A stretch of DNA of 64,000 nucleotides, taken from positions 62,001 to 126,000 of the forward strand of contig CALWVV010000001.1 of the NCBI GenBank assembly GCA_944385035.1, written 5' to 3'. The translations under genes and the position numbers were made by a program. How positions within the stretch are numbered: the stretch's first letter is position 1; each line of letters opens with the position of its first letter. Shown here piece after piece: positions 9,111 through 16,925 of this stretch. This stretch comes from an uncultured Oscillospiraceae bacterium. Lineage in GTDB: Bacteria > Bacillota > Clostridia > Oscillospirales > Oscillospiraceae. Under the pieces are notes generated by a model. The model was given only the letters and a program-made list of their open reading frames with translations, did no database searches and was not told where the DNA came from.

Positions 9111-9139
9111 AGTATAGCACAGATCGCCTCTTGGGTAAA
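9111..9139 (-). promoter_or_regulatory. Promoter of the NUDIX-wal operon
   Basis: On the minus strand, -35 TTTACC (9134-9139) and -10 TATACT (9111-9116) have 17-bp spacing, 39 bp upstream of the NUDIX start. It is the only convincing promoter upstream of walR, so it probably drives the wal genes too. Confidence 0.75.
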
Positions 9140-9171
9140 GCCGTTGAAGAAGGGGAGGGAAAATTTTGCGC

Positions 9172-9204
9172 AAAAAAGTCCGCCCCAGTTGGGGCGGACT
9201 TTTG
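9172..9204 (-). terminator. Rho-independent terminator of the EF-G-like gene
   Basis: AAGTCCGCCCC and GGGGCGGACTT form a perfect 11-bp stem with a short AGTT loop. On the minus strand it is followed by a run of six T. It begins 7 bp after the EF-G-like stop codon and insulates that gene from the NUDIX-wal promoter. Confidence 0.93.
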
Positions 9205-9210
9205 AAAACC

Positions 9211-11283
9211 TTATTCCTCAGCCATGGCCTTGGCGGCAGCAATAGCCTTCTCCTGGGCCGCAGGAGGACAATCCTCATAGCGGACAAAGTGGAAGGTATA
9301 GGAGCCGCGGGACTGGGTCATAGCCCGCAGATCGATGGCGTAGCTGGTCATTTCAGCCATGGGCACCTCAGCCTCAATGATCTGCTCTCCGTCGCCGGTG
9401 GGAGTCATACCCATCACGCGGCCGCGGCGCTTGTTCAGATCGCCGATCACATCACCCATGTAGCTGTCGGGCACGGTGACCTTCAGCTCACCCACAGGCT
9501 CCAGCAGCACGGGGTTGGCCTCGGGCATGGCGGCCTTGTAGGCCAGCTGGGCAGCAGTCTTGAAGGCAATTTCAGAGGAGTCCACGGGGTGGTAGCTTCC
9601 ATCATAGAGCACAGCCTTCAGGTTGACCACAGGATAGCCGGCCAGGGGACCATGGACGCAGGCTTCCCGCAGGCCCTTTTCCACGGCGGGGAAGAAGTTC
9701 TTGGGCACAGAGCCGCCGAACACTTCCTCGGCAAAGACCATCTGCTCCTCCTCGGGATTGGGCTCAAAGCGGATCCACACGTCACCGAACTGGCCGCTGC
9801 CGCCGGTCTGCTTCTTATGACGTCCCTGCTTCTGGACAGTCTTACGGATCTTCTCACGATAGGGCACACGGGTCTCACTGAGCTGGGTCTCCACATTAAA
9901 GCGGCTCTTCAGCTTGCTCACCAACACATCCACTTGGATGTCGCCGGCGGCGGTGAGCACCATCTGGTGAGTCTCGGCGTTGTTGACCAGGGTAAAGGAG
10001 GGATCCTCCTCATTGAGGCGGTACAGGCCCTGGGCCACCTTGTCCTCCTGGCCGCGGGTCTTGGGGGCGATGGCCACGGAATAGCAGGGCTCAGCAAAGG
10101 GGATCTGCTTCAGGGAGACCACCTTACGGGGATCGCACAGGGTGTCGCCGGTCTTGACCTTCTCCATCTTGCCGATAGCACCGATGTCACCACAGCCCAG
10201 CTCCTTAACTTCCTCGGCCTTCTTGCCCCGCATCTGATACAGGCGGCCCAGCTTCTCGCTGGCGCCGGTGCGGGAATTGACCAGGGTGAGGTCAGAGGTG
10301 ATAACACCGGAGAGGACCTTGATGAAGGAGTACTTGCCATACTGATCGGAGACGGTCTTGAACACGAACGCAGTGGGCACGCCGCCGGGGGAGACCACGA
10401 ACTCCTCGGTCTCGCCGTCCTGGCGGGTGGCCTTGTGATAGTTGCCCTCCATGGGAGTGGGCAGCAGCTCGGCGATGTAGTCCATGAGCATGAGAGAGCC
10501 CATGGTGTTGACGGCGGAACCGCACAGCACGGGGAACAGGCTCAGCTCACGCACACCCTGGCGCAGGCCCTGGATCATCTCGGCATAGGTGAAGTCCTCG
10601 CCGGAGAAGAACTTGTCCATAAATTCCTCGCTGGTCTCGGCCACAGACTCCTTCAGCGCATCGTGGAACTCGGTAATGACCTCGTCCTTGCCCTCGGGAA
10701 TCTCGATCTCCTCCCGCTTGCCGTTGCGCATCTCATAGGCGCGCTTGTTGAGCACGTCGATGATGCCGATGACTTTCTTGCTCTCGTCCCAGATGGGCAC
10801 CACCAGGGGAGCGATCTTGTTGCCGTACTTGGCACGCAGAGCCTCGAAGGTGGCGTTATAGTCAGAGTTATCCTCGTCGGTCTTGGAAATATAAATAAAC
10901 CGGGGCATGTTCCGCTCCTCGCAGTACTTCCAGGCCTTCTCCAGACCCACGGAAATGCCGTCCTTGGCGGAGCAGACGATGATCGCGGCGTCGGCGGCCC
11001 GGAGGGCCTCCATCACTTCGCCGGAGAAATCAAAGCCGCCCGGAGTGTCCAGCACGTTGATCTTACAGCCCTTGAATTCCACAGGGGCCACAGACAGGGA
11101 GATGGAGATCTGACGCTTGACCTCTTCAGGGTCGTAATCGCACACGGTATTGCCATCGGCAGCCTTGCCCATACGGTCAATGGCGCCGGTCATATACAGC
11201 AGACTCTCCGCCAGGGCAGTTTTACCACTGCCACCATGTCCCAGCAAGCAGACATTGCGGATGTTTTGTACAGAATATCTCAT
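9211..11283 (-). CDS. EF-G-like translational GTPase (EF-G2 subfamily)
   Basis: This is a translation-factor GTPase related to elongation factor G. It has 690 residues from the ATG at 11283. The longer GTG reading is rejected because it overlaps the AAGGAG ribosome binding site. The P-loop is GHGGSGKT at 15-22. The G3 motif is DTPGG (79-83), where canonical EF-G has DTPGH, and G4 is SKTD (133-136) instead of NKMD. Both differences are found in EF-G2 paralogues such as that of Thermus. EF-G domains II-V follow, including the domain IV segment KKQTGGSGQFGDVW. It has its own promoter and terminator and is not in a str operon. A role in ordinary translocation is unlikely to be its main job; the true function is unknown. 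Confidence 0.85.
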   Translation of the reverse strand: MRYSVQNIRNVCLLGHGGSGKTALAESLLYMTGAIDRMGKAADGNTVCDYDPEEVKRQISISLSVAPVEFKGCKINVLDTPGGFDFSGEVMEALRAADAAIIVCSAKDGISVGLEKAWKYCEERNMPRFIYISKTDEDNSDYNATFEALRAKYGNKIAPLVVPIWDESKKVIGIIDVLNKRAYEMRNGKREEIEIPEGKDEVITEFHDALKESVAETSEEFMDKFFSGEDFTYAEMIQGLRQGVRELSLFPVLCGSAVNTMGSLMLMDYIAELLPTPMEGNYHKATRQDGETEEFVVSPGGVPTAFVFKTVSDQYGKYSFIKVLSGVITSDLTLVNSRTGASEKLGRLYQMRGKKAEEVKELGCGDIGAIGKMEKVKTGDTLCDPRKVVSLKQIPFAEPCYSVAIAPKTRGQEDKVAQGLYRLNEEDPSFTLVNNAETHQMVLTAAGDIQVDVLVSKLKSRFNVETQLSETRVPYREKIRKTVQKQGRHKKQTGGSGQFGDVWIRFEPNPEEEQMVFAEEVFGGSVPKNFFPAVEKGLREACVHGPLAGYPVVNLKAVLYDGSYHPVDSSEIAFKTAAQLAYKAAMPEANPVLLEPVGELKVTVPDSYMGDVIGDLNKRRGRVMGMTPTGDGEQIIEAEVPMAEMTSYAIDLRAMTQSRGSYTFHFVRYEDCPPAAQEKAIAAAKAMAEE

Positions 11284-11368
11284 GTCTTGTTCCACTCCTT
11301 ATGTTTGGACTATTGTTCCGCCCCGGACAGAATTTATCACGTCAGCGGGGTGTTACAGCCTGTTAGTC

Positions 11369-11397
11369 ATTATACACTAAACCCGCCGTCCTGACAA
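11369..11397 (-). promoter_or_regulatory. Promoter of the EF-G-like gene
   Basis: On the minus strand, -35 TTGTCA (11392-11397) and -10 TATAAT (11369-11374) have 17-bp spacing, giving a leader of about 80 nt before the EF-G-like start. Confidence 0.85.
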
Positions 11398-11464
11398 CTG
11401 TTTTTTTGATAAATTTTGGTGAGAATCACGAAAGAGCCCTCTGCCCTCTCAGGATAACAAAAGA

Positions 11465-11495
11465 GCGGCCCCCTGCCGCGCGCAGGGGGCCGCTT
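11465..11495 (-). terminator. Terminator of the sigma/anti-sigma operon
   Basis: AGCGGCCCCCTGC and GCAGGGGGCCGCT form a perfect 13-bp GC-rich stem, with TTTTGTT following on the minus strand. It lies just downstream of the anti-sigma gene. Confidence 0.88.
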
Positions 11496-11513
11496 GATCT
11501 GATTGTTTTTCCT

Positions 11514-12659
11514 TCAGGGGGTAACAACGGACACTTCCAGGGTTTCTCCCTCGGAGAACTCTGTGCCGACCTCAGCCACAATGAGCCAGGCGGCCATATC
11601 ACACGTCCCCTCCTGGGGACGATTCTCCTCCAGAACCACCTGTTCTGCGTCCAAACCGTCCTCTGCCAGCGTGAAGGAATTGGAACCACTCCCGGTCTCA
11701 ACCAGGACAGCCAGCAGCCGACCAGACTCAAAGTATGCCGCACCATAGCCCTCCGCCACAGCTGTCAAATCGTCCTCGGGGAAGGCGGCCAGATAGTCTG
11801 TCAGAGACTGGACACTGCCTAAAATCACAGCCGAGGGTGCCTGTGGGGTGGCGCCGTAGGTCACAGAGAGGTACTGTTCATTCTGGAAGGACCGCGCCTC
11901 TCCTTCTTCCCCAATAGCGGCGTCCGTTACGCCAACCGTGGATTCCGGGTCGTCCTGACCTTCCCCGGCCAGCGCATCCTGCTGATCTCCCTGGGGCGTT
12001 TGGCTGTCCAAAGCATCGTTTGGAGGCTGTGTGCTTTGCGTCTCTCCCTCAGGCTCATTCTCTTCCGTAAGAGCATTCTTCCCTTCGGAACGAACCTGGG
12101 AGGGGGCATCACTGCCGTAAATTCTGGGAGTAAGCTGCTCGGCCTGAGCCGACTCACCCACTGCCGTTTCCCCGGATGCGAACGAATAGCCGGACACCTC
12201 CGGCACATCCTCCACCTCGGGGTCCGAGTCCGCGGGAGCCTGGCTGGCCTTATATTGGGGCAGCGTATCCTCCGGCTGATTTTCCATCGCCGCACTCGCA
12301 GACTGGACCGTCCCATTCTGAACGGGCAAATTAAGCTGGCCGACCCCATAGAGGCCTGCACACAACACCAGGCAGGCAGCCAGACCTGCGGCCGCTTTGA
12401 ACTGGGGACGCCGGAACAGCGGGATCACTTTTTTGGTTTCCTCCATCCGGATCCGATCCATCACGCCCTGGACAAACCCCTCAGGGGCAGGAATTTCCTC
12501 CAGTGCGGAAAAATCCTCGTGAAGCCCAGACAGTTGCTCGGCCAAAGCCCGGCAGCTGGGACAGTCGGCAAGATGGGACTCCAGTTCCTGCTCTTCCTCC
12601 CAGGTCAATTCACCATCCAGACGCTGGGATATCAGCTCATAATAGTGCTGACAAGCCAT
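11514..12659 (-). CDS. Membrane anti-sigma factor with zinc-finger N-terminus
   Basis: This is the probable anti-sigma factor for the ECF sigma factor encoded immediately upstream. From the ATG at 12659 (AGGAGG eight bases upstream; an upstream GTG overlaps that site) it has 381 residues. The N-terminal cytoplasmic zf-HC2 domain has H29, C33 and C36 in the HxxxCxxC arrangement. A transmembrane helix lies at about 88-106. A long acidic, Glu/Pro/Gln/Ser-rich extracytoplasmic stretch (about 115-270) precedes a more ordered C-terminal part. The linker looks disordered and could be the site of regulated proteolysis or wall sensing. It starts 5 bp after the sigma gene and the unit ends at a strong terminator. 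Confidence 0.85.
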   Translation of the reverse strand: MACQHYYELISQRLDGELTWEEEQELESHLADCPSCRALAEQLSGLHEDFSALEEIPAPEGFVQGVMDRIRMEETKKVIPLFRRPQFKAAAGLAACLVLCAGLYGVGQLNLPVQNGTVQSASAAMENQPEDTLPQYKASQAPADSDPEVEDVPEVSGYSFASGETAVGESAQAEQLTPRIYGSDAPSQVRSEGKNALTEENEPEGETQSTQPPNDALDSQTPQGDQQDALAGEGQDDPESTVGVTDAAIGEEGEARSFQNEQYLSVTYGATPQAPSAVILGSVQSLTDYLAAFPEDDLTAVAEGYGAAYFESGRLLAVLVETGSGSNSFTLAEDGLDAEQVVLEENRPQEGTCDMAAWLIVAEVGTEFSEGETLEVSVVTP

Positions 12660-12664
12660 GGGCT

Positions 12665-13276
12665 TCACCTCCTTTTCTTCTCATTCGTAGGGTTAGACGG
12701 CGCAGCGCCGGAAAAGTTCCCATCCGAAAGCAAAATTTTTCGCAGTGCCAGTCGTGCCCGTGCAATCCGGGACTTGACCGTTCCCAAATCCAGGCTCATG
12801 GCCTGGGCTATTTCCTGATAACTAAGTCCCGAAAGCTCCCGCAGCACCAGGGCACGGCGCTGGTGGTCCGGAAGCTGTTCCATGGCCCGGGCCAGGGCAC
12901 GGCCCCGCTCCGACTGCTCCAGCTTCCGCTGCGGGTCCTGGTCCCAGTCCGCCGGCTCGGCCCAGCCGCTGTCCTCGTCATCCAAGGAGATCGCCGACTC
13001 CACTCCCTGCCTCCGCTTCTGCCGGCGCAGGTAGTCAATACAGACATTGGTGGTCAGACGGTAGATCCAGGTGGCAAAGCTGCTGTCCCCCTGGAAGGAT
13101 TTCAGTCCCTGCCAGGCCTTCAGGAAGGCCTCCTGGGCCAGATCCGCTGCCTCCTCCCGGTCTCCCACCAGCCGCAGCGCCAGGGAATAGACCTTATTTT
13201 GATTTTCTTCCACAAGCCGCGCAAAGGCCTCCTGGTCTCCCGCCCTGGCCCGCGCCACCAGGTCCCGGTCGCTCAC
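12665..13276 (-). CDS. ECF-type RNA polymerase sigma factor
   Basis: This is an alternative sigma factor of the extracytoplasmic-function group. The 203-residue protein has region 2 (DLAQEAFLKAWQGL, then TWIYRLTTNVCIDYLRR) and region 4 (LPDHQRRALVLRELSGLSYQEIAQAMSLDLGTVKSRIARAR split by helix-turn-helix). It follows dusB by 39 bp and precedes its anti-sigma factor by 5 bp. The GTG at 13276 is chosen because AGGGGG lies eight bases upstream; a GTG at 13285 is too close to that site. The inter-region linker is acidic. No dedicated promoter is evident, so it may be read through from dusB. Confidence 0.88.
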   Translation of the reverse strand: MSDRDLVARARAGDQEAFARLVEENQNKVYSLALRLVGDREEAADLAQEAFLKAWQGLKSFQGDSSFATWIYRLTTNVCIDYLRRQKRRQGVESAISLDDEDSGWAEPADWDQDPQRKLEQSERGRALARAMEQLPDHQRRALVLRELSGLSYQEIAQAMSLDLGTVKSRIARARLALRKILLSDGNFSGAAPSNPTNEKKRR

Positions 13277-13315
13277 CGGGCTCACCCCCTAATTCTGATC
13301 TTCTGCCCTTGCCTT

Positions 13316-14290
13316 TTATGAACAAAGGTCCCGCTTGATGCCCGCCGTAATGCGGTACACATCCTCCAAAGTGGTGATCTTCACGATCTGTTCCTTATAA
13401 TACCCTGCGTGGGGTACGCCCTTCAAATACCAGGCATACTGCTTTCTGGCCTCCAGGCAGGCAATTTTTTCTCCCTTGTTGGCTGCCGCCAGTTCAAACT
13501 GCCGCACCGCCGTATCACACCGCTGGCTCAGCGGCGGCATCTCGGGGATGGGCCGGCCCTCCAGGGCGGCCTTGCACTGGGCAAAAATCCAGGGGTTTCC
13601 AAATACCCCCCGGCCAATCATGGCGATGTCCGCCCCGGTATACTTTAAAATACGGGGGGCATCTGTGCCCTTGAACACATCTCCATTGGCAATGACAGGA
13701 ATTTTGACCGCCTTTTTGACCTCCCGGATCCAGTCCCAGTTAGCCGTGCCCGCGTACATCTGCACCCGAGTCCGTCCATGGACCGCCACAGCGGCCACCC
13801 CAGCCTCTTCCATAGCTTTGGCAAATTCCACACAGTTGATAGAGCCCTTGTCCCAGCCCAGACGAAACTTCACCGTCACCGGACATTTGGCTCCCCGGAT
13901 CACCGCCTGAGCTACCTTGAAGGCCAGGTCAGGATTGCGCATAAGCCCGGAACCATCCCCGGAATTGGCCACCTTTGGCACCGGACAGCCCATGTTGATG
14001 TCAATGATATCTGCCCCGGACACCTCGTGGGCGATGGCCGCTCCTTCCTCCATGCACACCGGGTCACTGCCGAAGATCTGGGCGGCGGCAGGCGTCTCAT
14101 TTTCTCCCATCTGAAGCAACGGAATGGACTTCTTGTCCTGGTAGCACAGCGCCTTGGCACTGACCATCTCCGTACAGGTAAGCCCCGCCCCCTGCTCCCG
14201 GCAGATGGTACGAAAGGCCATATCGGTCACTCCGGCCATGGGGCCCAGGGCCAGGGGTGTTTCAATTGTAATTCCTCCAATGGATACCAT
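13316..14290 (-). CDS. dusB: tRNA-dihydrouridine synthase
   Basis: This FMN-dependent reductase makes dihydrouridine in tRNA D-loops. The 324-residue protein is a TIM barrel with FMN site LGPMAGVTD (15-23), catalytic Cys102 in DINMGCPVPK, HGRTR and the phosphate-binding NGDVF and MIGRG segments, followed by the C-terminal helical tRNA-binding domain. The ATG is preceded by AGGAGG. The promoter at 14339-14367 lies 49 bp upstream and is divergent from that of the DUF815 gene. The sigma-factor gene follows on the same strand 39 bp later. Confidence 0.94.
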   Translation of the reverse strand: MVSIGGITIETPLALGPMAGVTDMAFRTICREQGAGLTCTEMVSAKALCYQDKKSIPLLQMGENETPAAAQIFGSDPVCMEEGAAIAHEVSGADIIDINMGCPVPKVANSGDGSGLMRNPDLAFKVAQAVIRGAKCPVTVKFRLGWDKGSINCVEFAKAMEEAGVAAVAVHGRTRVQMYAGTANWDWIREVKKAVKIPVIANGDVFKGTDAPRILKYTGADIAMIGRGVFGNPWIFAQCKAALEGRPIPEMPPLSQRCDTAVRQFELAAANKGEKIACLEARKQYAWYLKGVPHAGYYKEQIVKITTLEDVYRITAGIKRDLCS

Positions 14291-14338
14291 GGGGACCTCC
14301 TGAGAGGGGGCAAAACGGCCCCGATTTCAATTCAAGAC

Positions 14339-14367
14339 ATTCTACCACAGGGCAAAACCGTTGACAA
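14339..14367 (-). promoter_or_regulatory. dusB promoter
   Basis: On the minus strand, -35 TTGTCA (14362-14367) and -10 TAGAAT (14339-14344) have 17-bp spacing. Its -35 box overlaps the -35 box of the divergent DUF815 promoter. Confidence 0.8.
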
Positions 14368-14389
14368 GGGCGGCACAGCACATTAAAAT
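14361..14389 (+). promoter_or_regulatory. Promoter of the DUF815 ATPase gene
   Basis: The -35 TTGACA (14361-14366) and -10 TAAAAT (14384-14389) have 17-bp spacing. The -35 box coincides with that of the oppositely oriented dusB promoter, so both promoters cannot be occupied at once. Confidence 0.8.
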
Positions 14390-14422
14390 GAGAAAAACAT
14401 CGTTTTTTAAGGAGCATCTGCC

Positions 14423-15622
14423 ATGAATTTTATTTCTCTCCGGGCTGCCCTTCAGGGGGTATCCGCCTTCCGCACACTCAAAAAGCAGCCTGCTTTTCTT
14501 CATGCTGCCGATCTGATCGATGCCCTGGTCGCCAGGCAGGGGGAACGGGCCTTGGATGCCTACTGCTCCTTGTTTTACTCCCTGCGCCAGGAGGGTTTTC
14601 AGGGGATGGGCCCCTGGCTATGGGACCATCTCCGATATGAGGAGAGTCCCTATGCCTTACTGGCCGAACAGGGCGGAGGCGACCCCGCTCTGGAAAACGC
14701 CGCCCGCCGGGATGTGGAAACTTTTGTGATTTTGGCACAGACCGACTGTGACCGCTTTGTTGATGCTATGAAGGAGCTGCTCCCCCAGGACTATGCCGCT
14801 GTTTTGGCCGGTCTTCCCCGTTGGCGCTCCTCTGCTCCCTTTGATTTTGACTCGCTCACCCAGTTTTACCGGGAGCACGGAGCGGGGCTCTATGCCCGGT
14901 ACCGGGCCTTCCTTTGGGAGGATGGACAACTGGTCCCTGTAGCCGACCCGGACTGTCCAAAGCCTCAAGACCTCTTGGGCTATGAGCATCAGAGGGGCCA
15001 GGTGGAGCAGAACACCCGTCTGATGATGTCCGGCCGTCAGGCTAACAACGTACTGCTCTTCGGAGACGGCGGCACCGGCAAGTCTGCCACGGTCAAATCC
15101 ATGCTCTACCTGCCCGGCATGGAAGATCTGCGCCTCATTGAAATTCAAAAAGAAAACCTCACAGGCCTTCCCAGCCTCATCCGCTCTCTGGCCCGGCGGC
15201 GTCAGAAGTTCATTCTTTTCATTGATGACCTGGCCTTTGACCAGGACGACAAGACCTACTCCTCCATGAAGACCATTCTGGAAGGCAGTCTGGAGAAACG
15301 GCCGGATAATGTGGCCATCTATGCCACCTCCAACCGCCGCCACCTGGTGCGCCAGACCTTTACCGACCGGGCCGGGGACGAGGTGGATACCTTTGAGACC
15401 ATTTCTGAAAAGACTGCCCTGGCCGAGCGCTTTGGTCTGCGCATCCCCTATCTCACCATGAACCGGGATGGCTATCTGGCCCTGGTGGACTATCTGGCCG
15501 ACCAGGCGGGGGTACAGATGAGCCGGGATCAGCTCCACGCCCAGGCCATGACCTGGGAGATCCGCCACTCCGGCCGCACCCCCCGCGTGGCCCGGCAATT
15601 TATTGCCAGCTTGAATCTTTAA
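14423..15622 (+). CDS. DUF815 family AAA+-like ATPase
   Basis: This is an ATP-binding protein of the DUF815 family, for which no precise role is established. The 399-residue protein has an N-terminal helical region (about 1-180) and then a P-loop NTPase core. Walker A GDGGTGKS is at 214-221, Walker B is in FILFIDDLAF, sensor-1-like ATSNRRH follows, and the C-terminal part holds the arginine-rich GRTPRVARQF. The ATG has AAGGAG eight bases upstream. The iron alcohol dehydrogenase follows 41 bp later on the same strand with its own ribosome binding site, so the two may be co-transcribed although no functional link is known. Confidence 0.88.
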   Translation: MNFISLRAALQGVSAFRTLKKQPAFLHAADLIDALVARQGERALDAYCSLFYSLRQEGFQGMGPWLWDHLRYEESPYALLAEQGGGDPALENAARRDVETFVILAQTDCDRFVDAMKELLPQDYAAVLAGLPRWRSSAPFDFDSLTQFYREHGAGLYARYRAFLWEDGQLVPVADPDCPKPQDLLGYEHQRGQVEQNTRLMMSGRQANNVLLFGDGGTGKSATVKSMLYLPGMEDLRLIEIQKENLTGLPSLIRSLARRRQKFILFIDDLAFDQDDKTYSSMKTILEGSLEKRPDNVAIYATSNRRHLVRQTFTDRAGDEVDTFETISEKTALAERFGLRIPYLTMNRDGYLALVDYLADQAGVQMSRDQLHAQAMTWEIRHSGRTPRVARQFIASLNL

Positions 15623-15663
15623 TTTCATCGTGGATTGTCCACTATTTGTTAGGAGGTTTTTTT

Positions 15664-16854
15664 ATGCAGGCCTTTGAATTTTACTCCCCTACCAATATCA
15701 TCTTCGGCCCCGGCACGGAACAGCAGGCGGGTGCTCAGGCTGCCGCCTGGGGTGCCTCCAGGGTACTGGTAGTCTATGGCGGACAGAGCGCGGTAAAAAG
15801 CGGACTTTTGGATCGCGTTCTCACCTCCTTAACCGAAAAGGGCCTTACCTATGAAACGCTGGGCGGCGTAAAGCCCAACCCCCGGCTCAGCCTGGTGCGG
15901 GAGGGTCTAAAAAAGGCCCTGGACTTTGGAGCTGACTTTTTGCTGGCCGTGGGCGGAGGCAGTGTCATCGACACCGCCAAGGCCATCGCCGACGGAGCAG
16001 CCAATCCGGAGCTGGACATCTGGGAGGATATCTGGCTGCGGAGGGTTCCTTTGGAAAAGGCCCTTCCTGTGGGCGTTGTCCTCACCATCCCCGCTGCAGG
16101 CAGCGAAAGCAGCCATTCCTCCGTGCTCACACGGGACGACACGCTGGAAAAGCGCGGCTTCAGTACCGACCTCCATCGGCCCCGTTTTGCCATTATGAAC
16201 CCGGAGCTCACCTTTACTTTGCCCCCCTATCAGGTAAGCTGCGGCATTGTGGATATTATGATGCACACCATGGACCGGTACTTTAACCCCATCACCACCA
16301 ACGAACTTACCGACGAGATTTCCCTGGGGCTGCTGCGCACCGTCGTCCGCAACGGCCGTCTGGCTCTGGAGCATCCGGGAGACTATCAGGCCATGAGCGA
16401 GCTCATGTGGGCAGGCAGCCTGTCCCACAACGGCCTCACCGGCCTGGGCGCCCTTATGGACTTTGCCACCCACCAGCTGGGTCATGAGCTGAGCGCCCGC
16501 TTTGATGCCGCCCACGGCGCCACCCTGTCCGCCATGTGGGGCAGCTGGGCCCGGTACTGCCTGGACGTCAACCCCGCCCGCTTTGCCCGGTTTGGACAGC
16601 AGGTGTGGGGACTGGATTCCACCGGAAAAACCGAACAGGAGCAGGCCCTGGCCGCCATCGAGGCCACCGAGGACTACTTCCGTTCCATCGGCATGCCCAC
16701 CTGCATTCGTGAGCTTTTAGGCTCGGTGCAGTCTGCCCAGGTCCTGGAGATGCTCACTGTGGGCTGCACCTTCCATGGCCAGCGCACCATCGGCTCCTTC
16801 CGCGTTCTGGGCCACGAGGACATTCTGGCCATCTACAACCTGGCCAACCACTGA
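15664..16854 (+). CDS. Iron-containing alcohol dehydrogenase (butanol dehydrogenase-like)
   Basis: This is a group III metal-dependent alcohol/aldehyde dehydrogenase using NAD(P)H, probably reducing aldehydes in fermentation. It has 396 residues from the ATG at 15664, with AGGAGG seven bases upstream. The family signatures are GGGSVIDTAKAIA for dinucleotide binding (about 96-108), SESSHSSVLT near the active site, and metal-coordinating histidines in THQLGHELS and AAHGATLSAM. The shape is close to the YqhD/BdhA subgroup. It lies behind the DUF815 gene and ends at a bidirectional terminator shared with ilvE. Cofactor and substrate cannot be fixed from sequence. Confidence 0.92.
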   Translation: MQAFEFYSPTNIIFGPGTEQQAGAQAAAWGASRVLVVYGGQSAVKSGLLDRVLTSLTEKGLTYETLGGVKPNPRLSLVREGLKKALDFGADFLLAVGGGSVIDTAKAIADGAANPELDIWEDIWLRRVPLEKALPVGVVLTIPAAGSESSHSSVLTRDDTLEKRGFSTDLHRPRFAIMNPELTFTLPPYQVSCGIVDIMMHTMDRYFNPITTNELTDEISLGLLRTVVRNGRLALEHPGDYQAMSELMWAGSLSHNGLTGLGALMDFATHQLGHELSARFDAAHGATLSAMWGSWARYCLDVNPARFARFGQQVWGLDSTGKTEQEQALAAIEATEDYFRSIGMPTCIRELLGSVQSAQVLEMLTVGCTFHGQRTIGSFRVLGHEDILAIYNLANH

Positions 16855-16877
16855 CCCTCCCCTTCCCATCTGGTCAC

Positions 16878-16911
16878 AAAAAATCCCGGAAGCTCTCGCT
16901 TCCGGGATTTT
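16878..16911. terminator. Bidirectional terminator between the alcohol dehydrogenase and ilvE
   Basis: AAATCCCGGAAG and CTTCCGGGATTT form a 12-bp stem flanked by A and T runs on both sides, so it can terminate both convergent genes. Confidence 0.92.
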
Positions 16912-16925
16912 CATTTCTCTTTGCC

